Assembly: GCA_029432795.1 (NCBI GenBank)
Contig: JARNMJ010000016.1
Span: 1 to 64,000 of the forward strand
Direction of reading: 5' to 3'
DNA: 64,000 bases
Source: Pontiellaceae bacterium B12219
GTDB lineage: Bacteria; Verrucomicrobiota; Kiritimatiellia; Kiritimatiellales; Pontiellaceae
Shown here: piece by piece, positions 35,156-44,613 of the stretch
Layout of the letters: the number at the start of each line of letters is the position of its first letter
Position numbering within the stretch: position 1 is the first letter of the stretch
Translations under genes and position numbers: made by a program
The notes under the pieces: model-generated
What the model saw: only the letters and a program-made list of their open reading frames with translations
The model's database searches: none
Told to the model about the DNA's origin: nothing

Positions 35156-36286
35156 GTGAGGGGCATGATATTTAGCAGGGGACGGTTGGCTGTATGCATT
35201 TTGAGTGCGGCATTTTTTGCGCTCACTTCCCGTGCTGCAACCTATTTGGGGCCATCCACACAAACGCAAACGCCGGATGGGAAGGTGGATTCGTATACCC
35301 CGTCGTACCCGGAAGAGGCTGAAGAGGCAACCGATAAAACGGATGCGGAGGCCGATGACCACATTCCTGCTTATTTGCGTTTTCTTGAGCCGGAGGATGT
35401 TCCGGAAAACTGGCTCCCCGCACGGTTCCGGGCCAGCGCTGAAATCGGGCTGCAGTTTTGGTATCCATCCAGCAGCAGCGGACAATATGAGGCGTCCTAT
35501 GATATCGATCCGGTAACCGCCACGATTTTTGAAACCTCGGTGCGGATGAAAAGCTGGCTCTTTCTGGTGGATTATACGACCTCCTTTTCGGAGCCGGATC
35601 GCGTTCGCAATCTGCTGGCTCAGGTTTCCCGTATTGATCCGGGGAAGGGGGCTTGGTGGAGCCTTTATGCAGAAAGCGGTGCGGTGGAAGGGGAGGCCGG
35701 CACGGTGGATCAGTTCGGAACGCCGGTTGAATATCCCGTGGATACGGTCTGGCATCGAATCGGTATCGATTGGCGAACTTACGGGGGCTATGCCGTCGGG
35801 TTGGTGTATGAAGATTTAACGATGCCGAATATTCTCACCTTTAATAATGAAGAGGTTGCCTTTGCCATTTTTGATGAGGATGTGCGGTCCCGGACGCTTT
35901 CGTTGAGTCTGGGGTATGATCGTGCCCGTAAGTTGATGGATGCGTTTAACGAGGGGGGCGCATGGGCCTGGACGCTGGAGGGGTCGCTCGGGTTTGGCTG
36001 GTTGAGTTATTCTGAAGGTGAGGCGCGAGGGATTGTTGAGCAGCAAGGGTATGACTTTGAATCGAATAATCTGCTGTTGGCCGGAGCGCTTGATGGCCGA
36101 CTGGGCTATACCTATTCAAAAGAGATCTGGGGGAATGAAATTCAGTGCTTTGCGGGCGTTCGTCTGCGCACCTCGGGGTGGGTCAACTTAAGGAGCGATG
36201 AAAGTGAATCGGATACCGTTGAACTTGATGCCGCTTTGGGGCTGATTATTCCGGGAGCCTTCGCCCGTGTTTCCTTTCAGTGGTAA
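35156..36286 (+). CDS. Exported beta-rich protein, probable outer-membrane barrel
   Basis: 376 residues from GTG 35156, which has GGGGGG 5 nt upstream; ATG 35165 is the alternative. Signal peptide LAVCILSAAFFALTSRA. An acidic, Pro/Thr-rich stretch (residues 30-75) is followed by alternating beta strands (ARFRASAEIGLQFWYP, SWLFLVDYTTSF, GGYAVGLVYEDL) ending in ARVSFQW; an aromatic C-terminus is usual for barrels inserted by BamA. No family recognised. It converges on a second barrel gene 21 bp away. Confidence 0.65.
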   Translation: MRGMIFSRGRLAVCILSAAFFALTSRAATYLGPSTQTQTPDGKVDSYTPSYPEEAEEATDKTDAEADDHIPAYLRFLEPEDVPENWLPARFRASAEIGLQFWYPSSSSGQYEASYDIDPVTATIFETSVRMKSWLFLVDYTTSFSEPDRVRNLLAQVSRIDPGKGAWWSLYAESGAVEGEAGTVDQFGTPVEYPVDTVWHRIGIDWRTYGGYAVGLVYEDLTMPNILTFNNEEVAFAIFDEDVRSRTLSLSLGYDRARKLMDAFNEGGAWAWTLEGSLGFGWLSYSEGEARGIVEQQGYDFESNNLLLAGALDGRLGYTYSKEIWGNEIQCFAGVRLRTSGWVNLRSDESESDTVELDAALGLIIPGAFARVSFQW

Positions 36287-36307
36287 TACCGTGCCTGTTT
36301 GCCGGTT

Positions 36308-37585
36308 TCAGAACGATTGCCCGAACATGGCGGCAACGGTCATCCCTTCCGGGGAGGCCATAAAATCGATGCGGGCCACGCCGGTGTTAAACATGCCGCG
36401 GAAGCCGATTCCGAAGTCGTATTTCATGTCGGAGTGCAGGGTTTCAAAATTCCAGGTCGGGGCCACCCGGCCGGCTTCTCCAACCAGCACCATCTGCCAC
36501 CAGCGAATATGAAGGGGCTTGAGCCAGCTGATTTTTCCGAACGGCTGCCATTCCGGCATAATGCGATATTCAGCGGTGTAATAAATGGCGGCTTTATCGT
36601 GAAAACGGTAGGAGGGATATGCGCGCATGCGCCATAGTCCGCCCAGAGTCGGCCCGGCGAAATAGGGAGGCCTGTCGCTGAAGTCGGCCGATCCGGAATC
36701 GTAGGAGGGCGAATAGGCGGACCACCAGGACAGTGCGATGGTCTGCTGCCTGGTCCAGGATGTATCAGGCAATGGTATATAGCCATCAATCTGTCCATCA
36801 ACCATATTCCATTGCCGCGTATCGGATAGCCAGTCCGGGTCATAGGTGTACCCGGCGGTGACTTTATAGCCTCGATGCGGATTGGGAATAAAATCGGTGT
36901 TATCGTATTCCATACCTGCCCTGAAGTTCAGCGTTTCAACACCGATAACATCGGTGTATTGCTGCTGATAATAGGGGGTGAGAACCAGGGTGGTTTTTCC
37001 GCTTTGCAAAGGGTTCCACGATTCGGCCCCGCTTGGATTTTCAACGAGACGCCCTTCTTTCACAATGTAGGTGTGCAGGGCATTCTCGGCATAGTTTCCA
37101 AGCGGGAGGGTGTAGCGCATTTCAAGATTGACGATGGCTTCCTGTTCGTTGACTTCAATGTAGTTATTCGCACTGGAGCCGTTGGAGCCGGCCGGAGGAA
37201 GTCCCGCATAATCCGGATTTCCCTGCACATAGAGGCGCATTTGGGTGTAGCGTCCAAGCGAGGCATGCGGTCGAATATAAAAACGTTCGGTTTTGGGAAC
37301 CCGGATGTTGTATCCGCCCAGCAGCGTCAGCCACGATCCGTTTTCCGTGGCGTAAGCCGTTCCGAAGTAGGTTGTTTCTGGATTGTTTTCGGAGTTGTAG
37401 CTCCCGCCGACGCCGATGCCGAAATCGAGTACGTCCGTTGAAAAGAAATAGGGAACCAGTAACTTATGTGTTCGGATTTTTCCGGCTGCATCATCCTGTC
37501 GTATGATGAATTGCGCCTCTGTTTCCAAAGGGGGGATGTTGAGCAGAAGAGCAAGTATTGATAACTCCAGGATGGATTTTTTCAT
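36308..37585 (-). CDS. Omp85/surface-antigen-type barrel without POTRA domains
   Basis: 425 residues. Signal peptide ELSILALLLNIPPLETEA. The rest is beta-strand rich, with GMEYDNTDFIPNPHRGYKVTAGYTYDP in parts matching the BamA/TamA barrel (PxxGYxV), GLWRMRAYPSYRFHDKAAIYYTAEYR in parts (the GxxxLRGY-like turn), and a C-terminal Phe (MFGQSF). No POTRA repeats precede the barrel, so it is not BamA itself. Small Omp85-like proteins may secrete or attach a partner; none is identified. Confidence 0.78.
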   Translation of the reverse strand: MKKSILELSILALLLNIPPLETEAQFIIRQDDAAGKIRTHKLLVPYFFSTDVLDFGIGVGGSYNSENNPETTYFGTAYATENGSWLTLLGGYNIRVPKTERFYIRPHASLGRYTQMRLYVQGNPDYAGLPPAGSNGSSANNYIEVNEQEAIVNLEMRYTLPLGNYAENALHTYIVKEGRLVENPSGAESWNPLQSGKTTLVLTPYYQQQYTDVIGVETLNFRAGMEYDNTDFIPNPHRGYKVTAGYTYDPDWLSDTRQWNMVDGQIDGYIPLPDTSWTRQQTIALSWWSAYSPSYDSGSADFSDRPPYFAGPTLGGLWRMRAYPSYRFHDKAAIYYTAEYRIMPEWQPFGKISWLKPLHIRWWQMVLVGEAGRVAPTWNFETLHSDMKYDFGIGFRGMFNTGVARIDFMASPEGMTVAAMFGQSF

Positions 37586-37628
37586 ATGATGATTCTATCT
37601 TTTACTCTGTTTAACGAGCAAGGGTTTT

Positions 37629-38423
37629 ATGAATAACACGATGGTTAAAATACAGGTTTTAGTATGCGCAGTTCTGCTCTCAGGCTGTTCAACGGTTCCG
37701 ATTACGGGAAGAAAACAACTCAAGATTATTCCGGAGCAGCAGATGATTGCGCAAAGCGCAGTAAGCTACGCCGAAGTTATCAGTGAAGGACCGCTTTCGA
37801 CGAATAAAGAGCAAACCGAGCAGATCAAGCGGGTAGGCGAGCGCATTGCCGCGGCTGTTGAAACCTATTTGACGGCGAACAATCAACAGGATTTGATTGA
37901 AGGATTTGATTGGGAATTCAATCTGATCGACGACGATGTGCCGAATGCCTGGTGTATGCCGGGCGGCAAAGTGGTGTTTTATACGGGTATTCTTCCTTAT
38001 ACAAAGGATGAAACCGGGATTGCGGTTGTGATGGGGCATGAAATTGCTCACGCGATTGCGGGGCATGGGACGGAGCGCGTAAGCCATCAGCTGGTGCAGC
38101 AGGGCGGCGGAATTCTGGCCTCGTATTTCAGCAAAGACACCGATTATCATGAGGCCATCATGATGAGCTACGGACTGGGCACACAATATCTTGCCATCCT
38201 TCCGTACTCCCGCGGGCATGAGAGTGAGGCCGATCACATGGGATTGGTTTTCATGGCAATGGCGGGGTATAACCCTGAAGGGGCCGTTGAATTCTGGCAA
38301 CGGATGGGCGCCGCAGGCGGCGAAAAACCGCCGGAGTTCCTCAGCACACACCCCTCCGATCAAACCCGGATCCGCGAGCTGCGCGAGCATATGCCGGAAG
38401 CACTGAAATATTATACCCCGTAA
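37629..38423 (+). CDS. Periplasmic M48-family metallopeptidase lipoprotein
   Basis: 264 residues. Lipobox around Cys20 (VLLSGC). Zinc site HEIAHAIAGHG and the third ligand in HESEADHMGL. VPNAWCMPGGKVVFYTGI and GYNPEGAVEFWQRM, plus LSTHPSDQTRIREL, match the BepA/LoiP-like group, which degrades or refolds outer-membrane proteins. Its place beside two barrel genes fits envelope quality control. Confidence 0.9.
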   Translation: MNNTMVKIQVLVCAVLLSGCSTVPITGRKQLKIIPEQQMIAQSAVSYAEVISEGPLSTNKEQTEQIKRVGERIAAAVETYLTANNQQDLIEGFDWEFNLIDDDVPNAWCMPGGKVVFYTGILPYTKDETGIAVVMGHEIAHAIAGHGTERVSHQLVQQGGGILASYFSKDTDYHEAIMMSYGLGTQYLAILPYSRGHESEADHMGLVFMAMAGYNPEGAVEFWQRMGAAGGEKPPEFLSTHPSDQTRIRELREHMPEALKYYTP

Positions 38424-38546
38424 ACTTTTTATCTGTTGCGTCCAATATGTCGGAAGCGTATACGTTCGATGTGTATCTCCCGTACTGACTCATGATTGGG
38501 ATTGGGTAGTGCCGGAGTACAAAAATCCTTAATTGGAGGATGGAAC

Positions 38547-38879
38547 ATGAAAAAATGGTTGATCGTTGCATTGGTAGCGTGTGTTGCAGCAGGCGTTCAA
38601 GCTACTGATGGCAAAAAAGACTCGGGGAAAAAGGGAAAAGATGCTCCTGTGACAAAAGAGCAGTTTCTTAAGCAGATGAAAGCCCGAGCCGAAAAGGTGG
38701 GCAAAGAATTTGATCCGGCCAAAGCGGAGGCCGAATTTAAAAAACTCGATAAAGATGCGGATGGCGTGCTGACCGGCGCTGAAAAGAAAAAGAAAAAAGG
38801 CCCAAAAGCCGGTGCCGAGAAACCCAGGAAAAAAGCTCCTCCGAAAAGTGATGATTCAGACGATTCTGATTCCGAATAG
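38547..38879 (+). CDS. Small exported EF-hand-like protein
   Basis: 110 residues from ATG 38547, GGAGG 7 nt upstream. Signal peptide MKKWLIVALVACVAAGVQA. One EF-hand loop, LDKDADGVLTGAE, has Asp at positions 1, 3 and 5, Gly 6 and Glu 12. The flanks are Lys-rich and the tail is Ser/Asp-rich (SDDSDDSDSE). Probably binds calcium; partner unknown. A strong terminator follows. Confidence 0.8.
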   Translation: MKKWLIVALVACVAAGVQATDGKKDSGKKGKDAPVTKEQFLKQMKARAEKVGKEFDPAKAEAEFKKLDKDADGVLTGAEKKKKKGPKAGAEKPRKKAPPKSDDSDDSDSE

Positions 38880-38901
38880 GCAGAAGTGTTGAAATGAAAT
38901 G

Positions 38902-38930
38902 AAAACCCGGATTTTTGTCCGGGTTTTTTT
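38902..38930 (+). terminator. Intrinsic terminator after the EF-hand gene
   Basis: Perfect 10-bp stem AAAACCCGGA/TCCGGGTTTT with a 6-nt loop and a T-run. Confidence 0.88.
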
Positions 38931-38984
38931 GTGTCTCGATAGCGGGTGCGGATTGGGCTTTTCCAACCCTTGGAAATCGTTATC

Positions 38985-40358
38985 ATGCCGCGCATGTCAA
39001 TTTATAACCCCGATACCATTGCAGCCATAGCCACGCCTCCCGGAGAGGGCGGTGTGGGCATCGTCCGGATTTCCGGTTCCAAGGTTTGGAACATTGCGGA
39101 CAGCCTTTTCAAACCCCTGGATGCCGTTCCGGTTTCCGCGCGCGAACACGGTACCTTTGCTTATGGAAAAGTGGTTGATGCCAACGGCGAGGAGATTGAT
39201 ACCGGTCTGGCGCTGATTATGCGCGCTCCGAAAAGTTATACCCGCGAGGATGTGGTGGAAATTCAGGGCCACGGCGGGGCGGTCGGAATGCGCCGTATTC
39301 TGCGCCGCTGTCTGGAAGCCGGTGCCCGAATGGCCGAACCGGGCGAATTTACCAAGCGCGCCTTCCTGAACGGCCGGATTGATCTGCTGCAGGCCGAGGG
39401 CATTTTTGATTTGATCCGTGCGCGGTCCGATCGCGCCGCATCGGCCGCCCTCGAGCAGATGGAGGGCCGGCTCAGTGCGCAGTTTGATCTGATTTATGAA
39501 GCCTTTCTGGAAGTGGCTGCCAATCTTGAAACCACACTGGATTTTGTGGAAGACGAACTGCCGGACGATGTTTTTTCAGGAATCGCCGATCTGCTCGACC
39601 GCACATTCCAATCGCTGGATCACTTGCTCGACACCTGGGATGAAGGCCGCCTGTTGCGTGAAGGCGCACGCGTGGTGATTCTCGGGCGTCCAAACGCCGG
39701 AAAATCCACCCTGCTGAATGCGCTGCTTGGATTTGACCGCGCCATTGTTTCAAGCACGGCCGGAACAACGCGCGATACGATTGAAGAAGGATTTGTGCTC
39801 GATGGCATTCCCTTGCGTATTATCGACACCGCCGGCCTGCGTGTGACGAAAGATGAAATCGAAGCCGAAGGCATCCGCCGTGCCGAAGCCCATGGGCAGG
39901 AAGCCCATTTGGCAATCTATCTGATCGATGCCTCTCAGCCGCTTCACGAAGAGGACCGGGCCCGGTTGGAAAAACTCGATCCGGACCGCACCGTCATTCT
40001 TTTGAATAAAGTGGATTTGGGAAAAAAGGTGGAATTGGATGGTGTTGAGGCATCGCTGGTTACGGGTGAAGGCGTGGAAGCGTTAAAACGGGCCATGGCC
40101 GAAGCACTTGAAAAAGGTGCCGATCTGCAGGCCCCGCCGCATGCGGTGATTTCCGAGCGGCACCGTCATCTGCTGATAGAAGCGCACAGCGAGGCCAAAC
40201 AGGCGCGCGCTTTTCTGAACGTGAATGTGGAGGAAAATGCGGTTTTGGCGGCCGAGCATCTGCGTTCGGCATTGGAATATCTGGGGCAGGTGACCGGCAG
40301 GCAGTATCACGAAGAGTTGCTGGATAACATCTTCTCGCGCTTTTGCATTGGGAAATGA
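38985..40358 (+). CDS. mnmE: tRNA uridine-5-carboxymethylaminomethyl modification GTPase
   Basis: 457 residues from ATG 38985; ATG 38994 (MSIYNPDTIAAIATPPG) is an alternative. The folate-binding N domain, then the G domain with GRPNAGKSTLLNALL, TAGTTRDTIEE, DTAGL and NKVD, then the C-terminal CIGK with the catalytic Cys. With MnmG it modifies U34 of several tRNAs. Palindromes occur just upstream (38961) and inside (39077, read as SKVWN). Confidence 0.95.
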   Translation: MPRMSIYNPDTIAAIATPPGEGGVGIVRISGSKVWNIADSLFKPLDAVPVSAREHGTFAYGKVVDANGEEIDTGLALIMRAPKSYTREDVVEIQGHGGAVGMRRILRRCLEAGARMAEPGEFTKRAFLNGRIDLLQAEGIFDLIRARSDRAASAALEQMEGRLSAQFDLIYEAFLEVAANLETTLDFVEDELPDDVFSGIADLLDRTFQSLDHLLDTWDEGRLLREGARVVILGRPNAGKSTLLNALLGFDRAIVSSTAGTTRDTIEEGFVLDGIPLRIIDTAGLRVTKDEIEAEGIRRAEAHGQEAHLAIYLIDASQPLHEEDRARLEKLDPDRTVILLNKVDLGKKVELDGVEASLVTGEGVEALKRAMAEALEKGADLQAPPHAVISERHRHLLIEAHSEAKQARAFLNVNVEENAVLAAEHLRSALEYLGQVTGRQYHEELLDNIFSRFCIGK

Positions 40359-40359
40359 T

Positions 40360-40394
40360 CCTGAAACGTGAAATTTGAAATTTGAAACCTGAAC
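40360..40394. repeat. Heptad tandem repeat (nnTGAAA)
   Basis: Five imperfect units CCTGAAA, CGTGAAA, TTTGAAA, TTTGAAA, CCTGAAC between mnmE and hisD. No inverted half was found. Confidence 0.6.
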
Positions 40395-40441
40395 AGAGGC
40401 AGGGTAGGTTTTCCTCCCTTTGGAAAAATAAGGAATTTGAT

Positions 40442-41749
40442 ATGAGTAGCAAATTGGCACCAATCGTTAAATGGGACACCGAGGCAACCTATAAGATCGT
40501 TGACGACTTTCTGTTGCGCCCGTCGGTTGAAGAAAAGGCGATGAAGGCCGCTTCTGAAATTCTGGCCGATGTGAAAGCGCGCGGCGATGAGGCTGTGATT
40601 GATTGCGCCCGCCGGTATGACGGCTCTGATATCTCCCTCGACCGCCTGCGTGTGACTGAGGCGGAAATTGCCGCCGCGGATCAACTGGTGGACGAAGATT
40701 TCAAGGCCGCAGCCAACGAAGCGCACCGGCGCATTACCGCATTCTCGGAAAACGGCTTGCGCGATGACTGGAAAATGGCAACGCCGAAGGGCGGAATGCT
40801 GGGCGAAAAATTTGTACCGTTCGATCGTGTTGGTGCTTATATTCCGGGTGGAGCCGCTCCGCTGGCTTCGACGGCGCTGATGACACTGACGTTGGCGCAA
40901 GTGGCTGGTGTTAAAGAGCTGGTGGCTTGTTCGCCGGCCGGAAAAGACGGAAAACTCAACCCGTATGTGATCTATGCCCTGAATCTTGCGGGGGCTACGG
41001 AGATTTATAAAATCGGCGGTGTTCATGCCATCGGTGCCATGGCTTACGGAACCAAAACCATTTCCAAGGTTCGGAAAATTGTCGGTCCGGGCGGGCCGTA
41101 TGTGACGGCGGCAAAGCGGCAGGTGTATGGCGATGTGGCGCTGGATATGGTGGCGGGACCGAGCGAAATTGCAGTGCTTTGCGATGCCACAGCTAAACCG
41201 TCGCACGTTGCGGCCGATCTGCTTTCGCAGGCCGAGCACGGCACCGGATCGGAAAAAGCATTGTTGGTGACAACCTCGCAGGACCAGGCCGAGGCCATTC
41301 GTGAAGAAGTGCTGAAGCAGGCGAAAGCGCTTTCCCGCGATGAACCCGTTTTGCAGGTATTGGAAAAAGGCATGCTGCTGGTGGTCGTCAACGATGTGGA
41401 CGATGGCATGAAACTTTGTAATCTGTTTGCGCCGGAGCACATGGAATTGATTGTTGAAAATCCGGAAAGCTGGGTGGATAAAGTGTTAAATGCGGGGGCG
41501 CTGTTTATCGGCGAATGGACCCCGGAATCGGTGGGCGATTTTGCGGCCGGGCCGAGTCACGTGCTTCCAACGGGGGGAACCGCCGCCTATTTTTCCGGTC
41601 TGACGGTGGAGGACTTCCGCCGCCGGGTGAGCCTGATTCAGTTTACGAAGGAAGATCTCGAGGATACGCTTCCGGTTGTGGAAGCGTTCGGCCGGGTTGA
41701 AACCCTCGACGGTCATGCCCGTTCCGCCACGATCCGGTTCGATTCGTAA
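40442..41749 (+). CDS. hisD: Histidinol dehydrogenase
   Basis: 435 residues from ATG 40442 (AAGGAA 7 nt upstream). YIPGGAAPLASTALM, KIGGVHAIGAMAYGT, VGPGGPYVTAAKRQVYG, AGPSEIAVLCD, DLLSQAEHGTGS and GPSHVLPTGGTA are the family blocks, including the zinc ligands Gln and His in SQAEH. It performs the last two oxidations of histidine synthesis. hisC follows 21 bp later. Confidence 0.96.
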   Translation: MSSKLAPIVKWDTEATYKIVDDFLLRPSVEEKAMKAASEILADVKARGDEAVIDCARRYDGSDISLDRLRVTEAEIAAADQLVDEDFKAAANEAHRRITAFSENGLRDDWKMATPKGGMLGEKFVPFDRVGAYIPGGAAPLASTALMTLTLAQVAGVKELVACSPAGKDGKLNPYVIYALNLAGATEIYKIGGVHAIGAMAYGTKTISKVRKIVGPGGPYVTAAKRQVYGDVALDMVAGPSEIAVLCDATAKPSHVAADLLSQAEHGTGSEKALLVTTSQDQAEAIREEVLKQAKALSRDEPVLQVLEKGMLLVVVNDVDDGMKLCNLFAPEHMELIVENPESWVDKVLNAGALFIGEWTPESVGDFAAGPSHVLPTGGTAAYFSGLTVEDFRRRVSLIQFTKEDLEDTLPVVEAFGRVETLDGHARSATIRFDS

Positions 41750-41770
41750 ACCATTTATTTAAGGAAAACT

Positions 41771-42826
41771 ATGAGCGATTTAATTAGAAAATCTGTCCAG
41801 GCGATGGAGGGCTATGTGCCCGGTGAGCAGCCGAAGATAGCGGATATTGTTAAACTGAATACCAATGAAAATCCGTATTTGCCGTCGCCGGACGTGCAGG
41901 ACATCCTTTCGATGATCGATATTTCCGTGCTGTCTCGCTATCCGGACCCGGTTTGTCTGGAGCTGCGCAAAGTGATTGCCGAGCTGCACGGCTGTGAAGT
42001 TGAAAATGTTTTTGTGGGCAATGGATCGGATGAAGTGCTGGCCCTTTGCATTCGGTCGTTTGTGGAACGGGAGGGGGCAGTGGGCTATTTTGATCCGTCC
42101 TATTCCCTGTATCCGATTCTGGCTGATATTGAAGATGTGGAGAAACGCCCGGTTGCATTAACTCCGGCGTTTGGCTGGAAAATGCCGAAGGATTATGACG
42201 CATCGCTGTTTTTTCTGACGAATCCGAATGCGCCGACGAGTTTGAAATATACCCGTTCCGATGTGGAATCGTTTGTGAAGGATTTCGGCGGAGTGGTGCT
42301 GATTGATGAAGCTTATGCCGATTTTGCAGATGAAAACTGCATGGATCTCGCTTTGGAAAATAAGAATGTGCTGGTGGCACGGACGTTGTCGAAATCATAT
42401 TCGCTGGCCGGAATCCGGCTGGGTTATTGTGTGGGATCGGCCGAATTGATCGGTGCAATGTTCAAGATTAAGGATTCCTACAACGTCAATTATCTGACGC
42501 AGGAAGTGGCCCGGGTGGCTGTCCTTGATCAGGATACGATGAAGGCCAATGTTTCGGCCATTGTTGAGACTCGCCGGATGGTTGCGGAAAAGTTGTCGAC
42601 ACTCGGTTTTGAAGTGGCGGATTCCCAGACCAATTTCCTGTGGGTGAAGCCGCTCGGGATTGGAGCGGAGCCCCTGTTTAATGCTTTGCGAAAGAAGAAT
42701 ATTATTGTTCGGTATTTTGCGAAGGATGAGCAGACGAAGGAATATTTGCGGGTTACGATCGGGACTGCTCCTGAAATGCTTCGGTTTCTGGATGCGGTTG
42801 AAGAAATCGTTAACGGCGAATCGTAG
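41771..42826 (+). CDS. hisC: Histidinol-phosphate aminotransferase
   Basis: 351 residues. KLNTNENPYLPS, VGNGSDEVLALCI, FLTNPNAPTS, LIDEAYADF and the PLP lysine in TLSKSYSLAGIRLGY identify it. It transaminates imidazole-acetol phosphate. Forms a two-gene his operon with hisD in this window. Confidence 0.95.
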   Translation: MSDLIRKSVQAMEGYVPGEQPKIADIVKLNTNENPYLPSPDVQDILSMIDISVLSRYPDPVCLELRKVIAELHGCEVENVFVGNGSDEVLALCIRSFVEREGAVGYFDPSYSLYPILADIEDVEKRPVALTPAFGWKMPKDYDASLFFLTNPNAPTSLKYTRSDVESFVKDFGGVVLIDEAYADFADENCMDLALENKNVLVARTLSKSYSLAGIRLGYCVGSAELIGAMFKIKDSYNVNYLTQEVARVAVLDQDTMKANVSAIVETRRMVAEKLSTLGFEVADSQTNFLWVKPLGIGAEPLFNALRKKNIIVRYFAKDEQTKEYLRVTIGTAPEMLRFLDAVEEIVNGES

Positions 42827-42916
42827 TCATTTTCCAGCCTTTGGAAACCGTGCGGTTGCTTGACTCGAAGCCGGCATCGGGCATAATACCGCGCTTTAAC
42901 TGGACGGACTGTTTTT

Positions 42917-43855
42917 ATGATCAAAGTTTCTGGGGTAACGAAAAAATATCCGGCCCGCCTGGCGGTGGATAATATTTCGTTTGAGGTTAATCGCGGGGAA
43001 ATTGTTGGATTTCTCGGCCCTAACGGGGCCGGAAAAACAACGACGATGCGTATGTTGACCGGTTATCTGCCCATGAATTCGGGCACGATTGAGGTGGCCG
43101 GGTTTGATATTGCCAAATATCCCGAGGACGTGCGTCGCCGTATTGGATATCTGCCGGAGAGCTGTCCGCTCTATCCTGAAATGCGGGTGGATGAATATCT
43201 CAAATTCCGCGCTTCGCTCAAAGGGGTCAAGCACTCGATCCGTCGGGCGAAGATCAATGAAGTGAAGGAGCAGTGCGGTCTTACAGAGGTTGGCAAACGG
43301 ATTATCGGCCAGCTTTCAAAGGGCTACCGTCAGCGTGTGGGACTGGCCGACAGTCTGGTGCATGATCCCGATCTGCTGGTGCTTGACGAACCGACCGTTG
43401 GTCTCGACCCTTTTCAGATTCGTCAGGTACGTGAGCTGATTACCAAACTCGCTGAACGGCACACCATTTTACTTTCCACCCACATTCTTCAGGAAGTCGA
43501 AGCGATCTGCGAACGCATCCTGATCATCAACGAAGGCAAGATTGTTGCTTCGGATACCGAAGCCAATCTGCACCGTAAACTGCATGCCTGTTCGATTATC
43601 GAAATGGAGATTCTGGCCGAAAAGGCCTTTGCCTCGGAAAAGGTTGCTCAAATACCGGGGCTCGATGTGCGCAATGCGACGGAGCTGGCGGATGGATGGC
43701 TTTGGCTGGAGGTTGAGGCGGATTCGGCTGCGATGCGGGTTGAATTGTTTAATCTGGCCGTTGCCGAGGGGTGGCCGCTTCGGGAACTTTCGGAGCAGCA
43801 GCATTCACTCGAAGACACCTTTGTACAGATTACCCGTAAGAAAGGGGCTGAATAA
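42917..43855 (+). CDS. ABC transporter ATP-binding protein, GldA/DrrA type
   Basis: 312 residues. Walker A GPNGAGKTTTMRML, signature LSKGYRQRVGLADSL, Walker B LLVLDEPTVGLDP, H-loop STHILQEVE; a C-terminal domain of about 90 residues follows. First gene of a tightly packed operon with a permease, a GldG-like protein and a DUF4340 protein, the arrangement of Gld-type ABC systems. In Bacteroidota this system is linked to gliding; outside that phylum the role is unknown. Confidence 0.9.
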   Translation: MIKVSGVTKKYPARLAVDNISFEVNRGEIVGFLGPNGAGKTTTMRMLTGYLPMNSGTIEVAGFDIAKYPEDVRRRIGYLPESCPLYPEMRVDEYLKFRASLKGVKHSIRRAKINEVKEQCGLTEVGKRIIGQLSKGYRQRVGLADSLVHDPDLLVLDEPTVGLDPFQIRQVRELITKLAERHTILLSTHILQEVEAICERILIINEGKIVASDTEANLHRKLHACSIIEMEILAEKAFASEKVAQIPGLDVRNATELADGWLWLEVEADSAAMRVELFNLAVAEGWPLRELSEQQHSLEDTFVQITRKKGAE

Positions 43856-44607
43856 TGAGCGTATTTATCAGTCTGCTTAAAAAAGAACTGCGCACCTGTT
43901 TTTACTCGCCGATTGCGTATGTTGTGATGTTTTTCTTCTGGGCCCTGACCGGCGGAAACTTTATCTGGCTGCTCAGTCAGCTTGCGCATGGTGAATCGCT
44001 AACGATTGCCACCCAGCTGATGTTCAGCGGTCCAATGCTCACGTTCGCACTGCCGGTTGTGGTTCCGCTGATTACAATGCGGTTATTTGCCGAAGAACGG
44101 AAACTGGGAACATTGGAGGCCTTGCTGACCACCTCGGTGCGGGTGCCGGAACTGGTGATTGCGAAATTTACCGGGGCCCTGATCTTTTACGGAGTGCTGT
44201 GGCTTCCGGTTTTTGTGTATGTCTTTTTTCAAAGCCGGCTTGCTCCGGCTGAAGTGACCGGCTTCCCGGATGGCGGCGCGTTGTTCTGCGGAGCAATCGG
44301 GGTGATGCTGGTGGGAGCGCTTTATGTTGCAATTGGGCTGTTTATGTCGAGCCTGACCTCAAATCAGATCGTGGCGGCCATCGGTGGCTTCGCAATCCTT
44401 TTCGGTTCCTTTCTGGGAATGATGTATATGGCCTATACCGCCCAGAGTTCCGGTGTTCGGATTGTCGGCCAATACTATTCCTCATTTGCACATATGTTGG
44501 ATTTTGCCCGCGGAATTCTGGATAGCCGGATTGTGGTTATGTATATCACACACGCCGCCTGGTTCCTTTTTGCGACGGTACGGATTGTAGAAAGTAAACG
44601 GGCCTAA
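43855..44607 (+). CDS. ABC-2 type permease, GldF-like
   Basis: 250 residues with six membrane helices. The first base is the last base of the previous gene's stop (TAATG). LLKKELRTCFYSPIAYVVMFFFW and LITMRLFAEERKLGTLEALLTTSVRVPELV, in parts, are hallmarks of ABC-2 permeases. Partner of the preceding ATPase. Confidence 0.9.
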   Translation: MSVFISLLKKELRTCFYSPIAYVVMFFFWALTGGNFIWLLSQLAHGESLTIATQLMFSGPMLTFALPVVVPLITMRLFAEERKLGTLEALLTTSVRVPELVIAKFTGALIFYGVLWLPVFVYVFFQSRLAPAEVTGFPDGGALFCGAIGVMLVGALYVAIGLFMSSLTSNQIVAAIGGFAILFGSFLGMMYMAYTAQSSGVRIVGQYYSSFAHMLDFARGILDSRIVVMYITHAAWFLFATVRIVESKRA

Positions 44608-44613
44608 GCGGAA

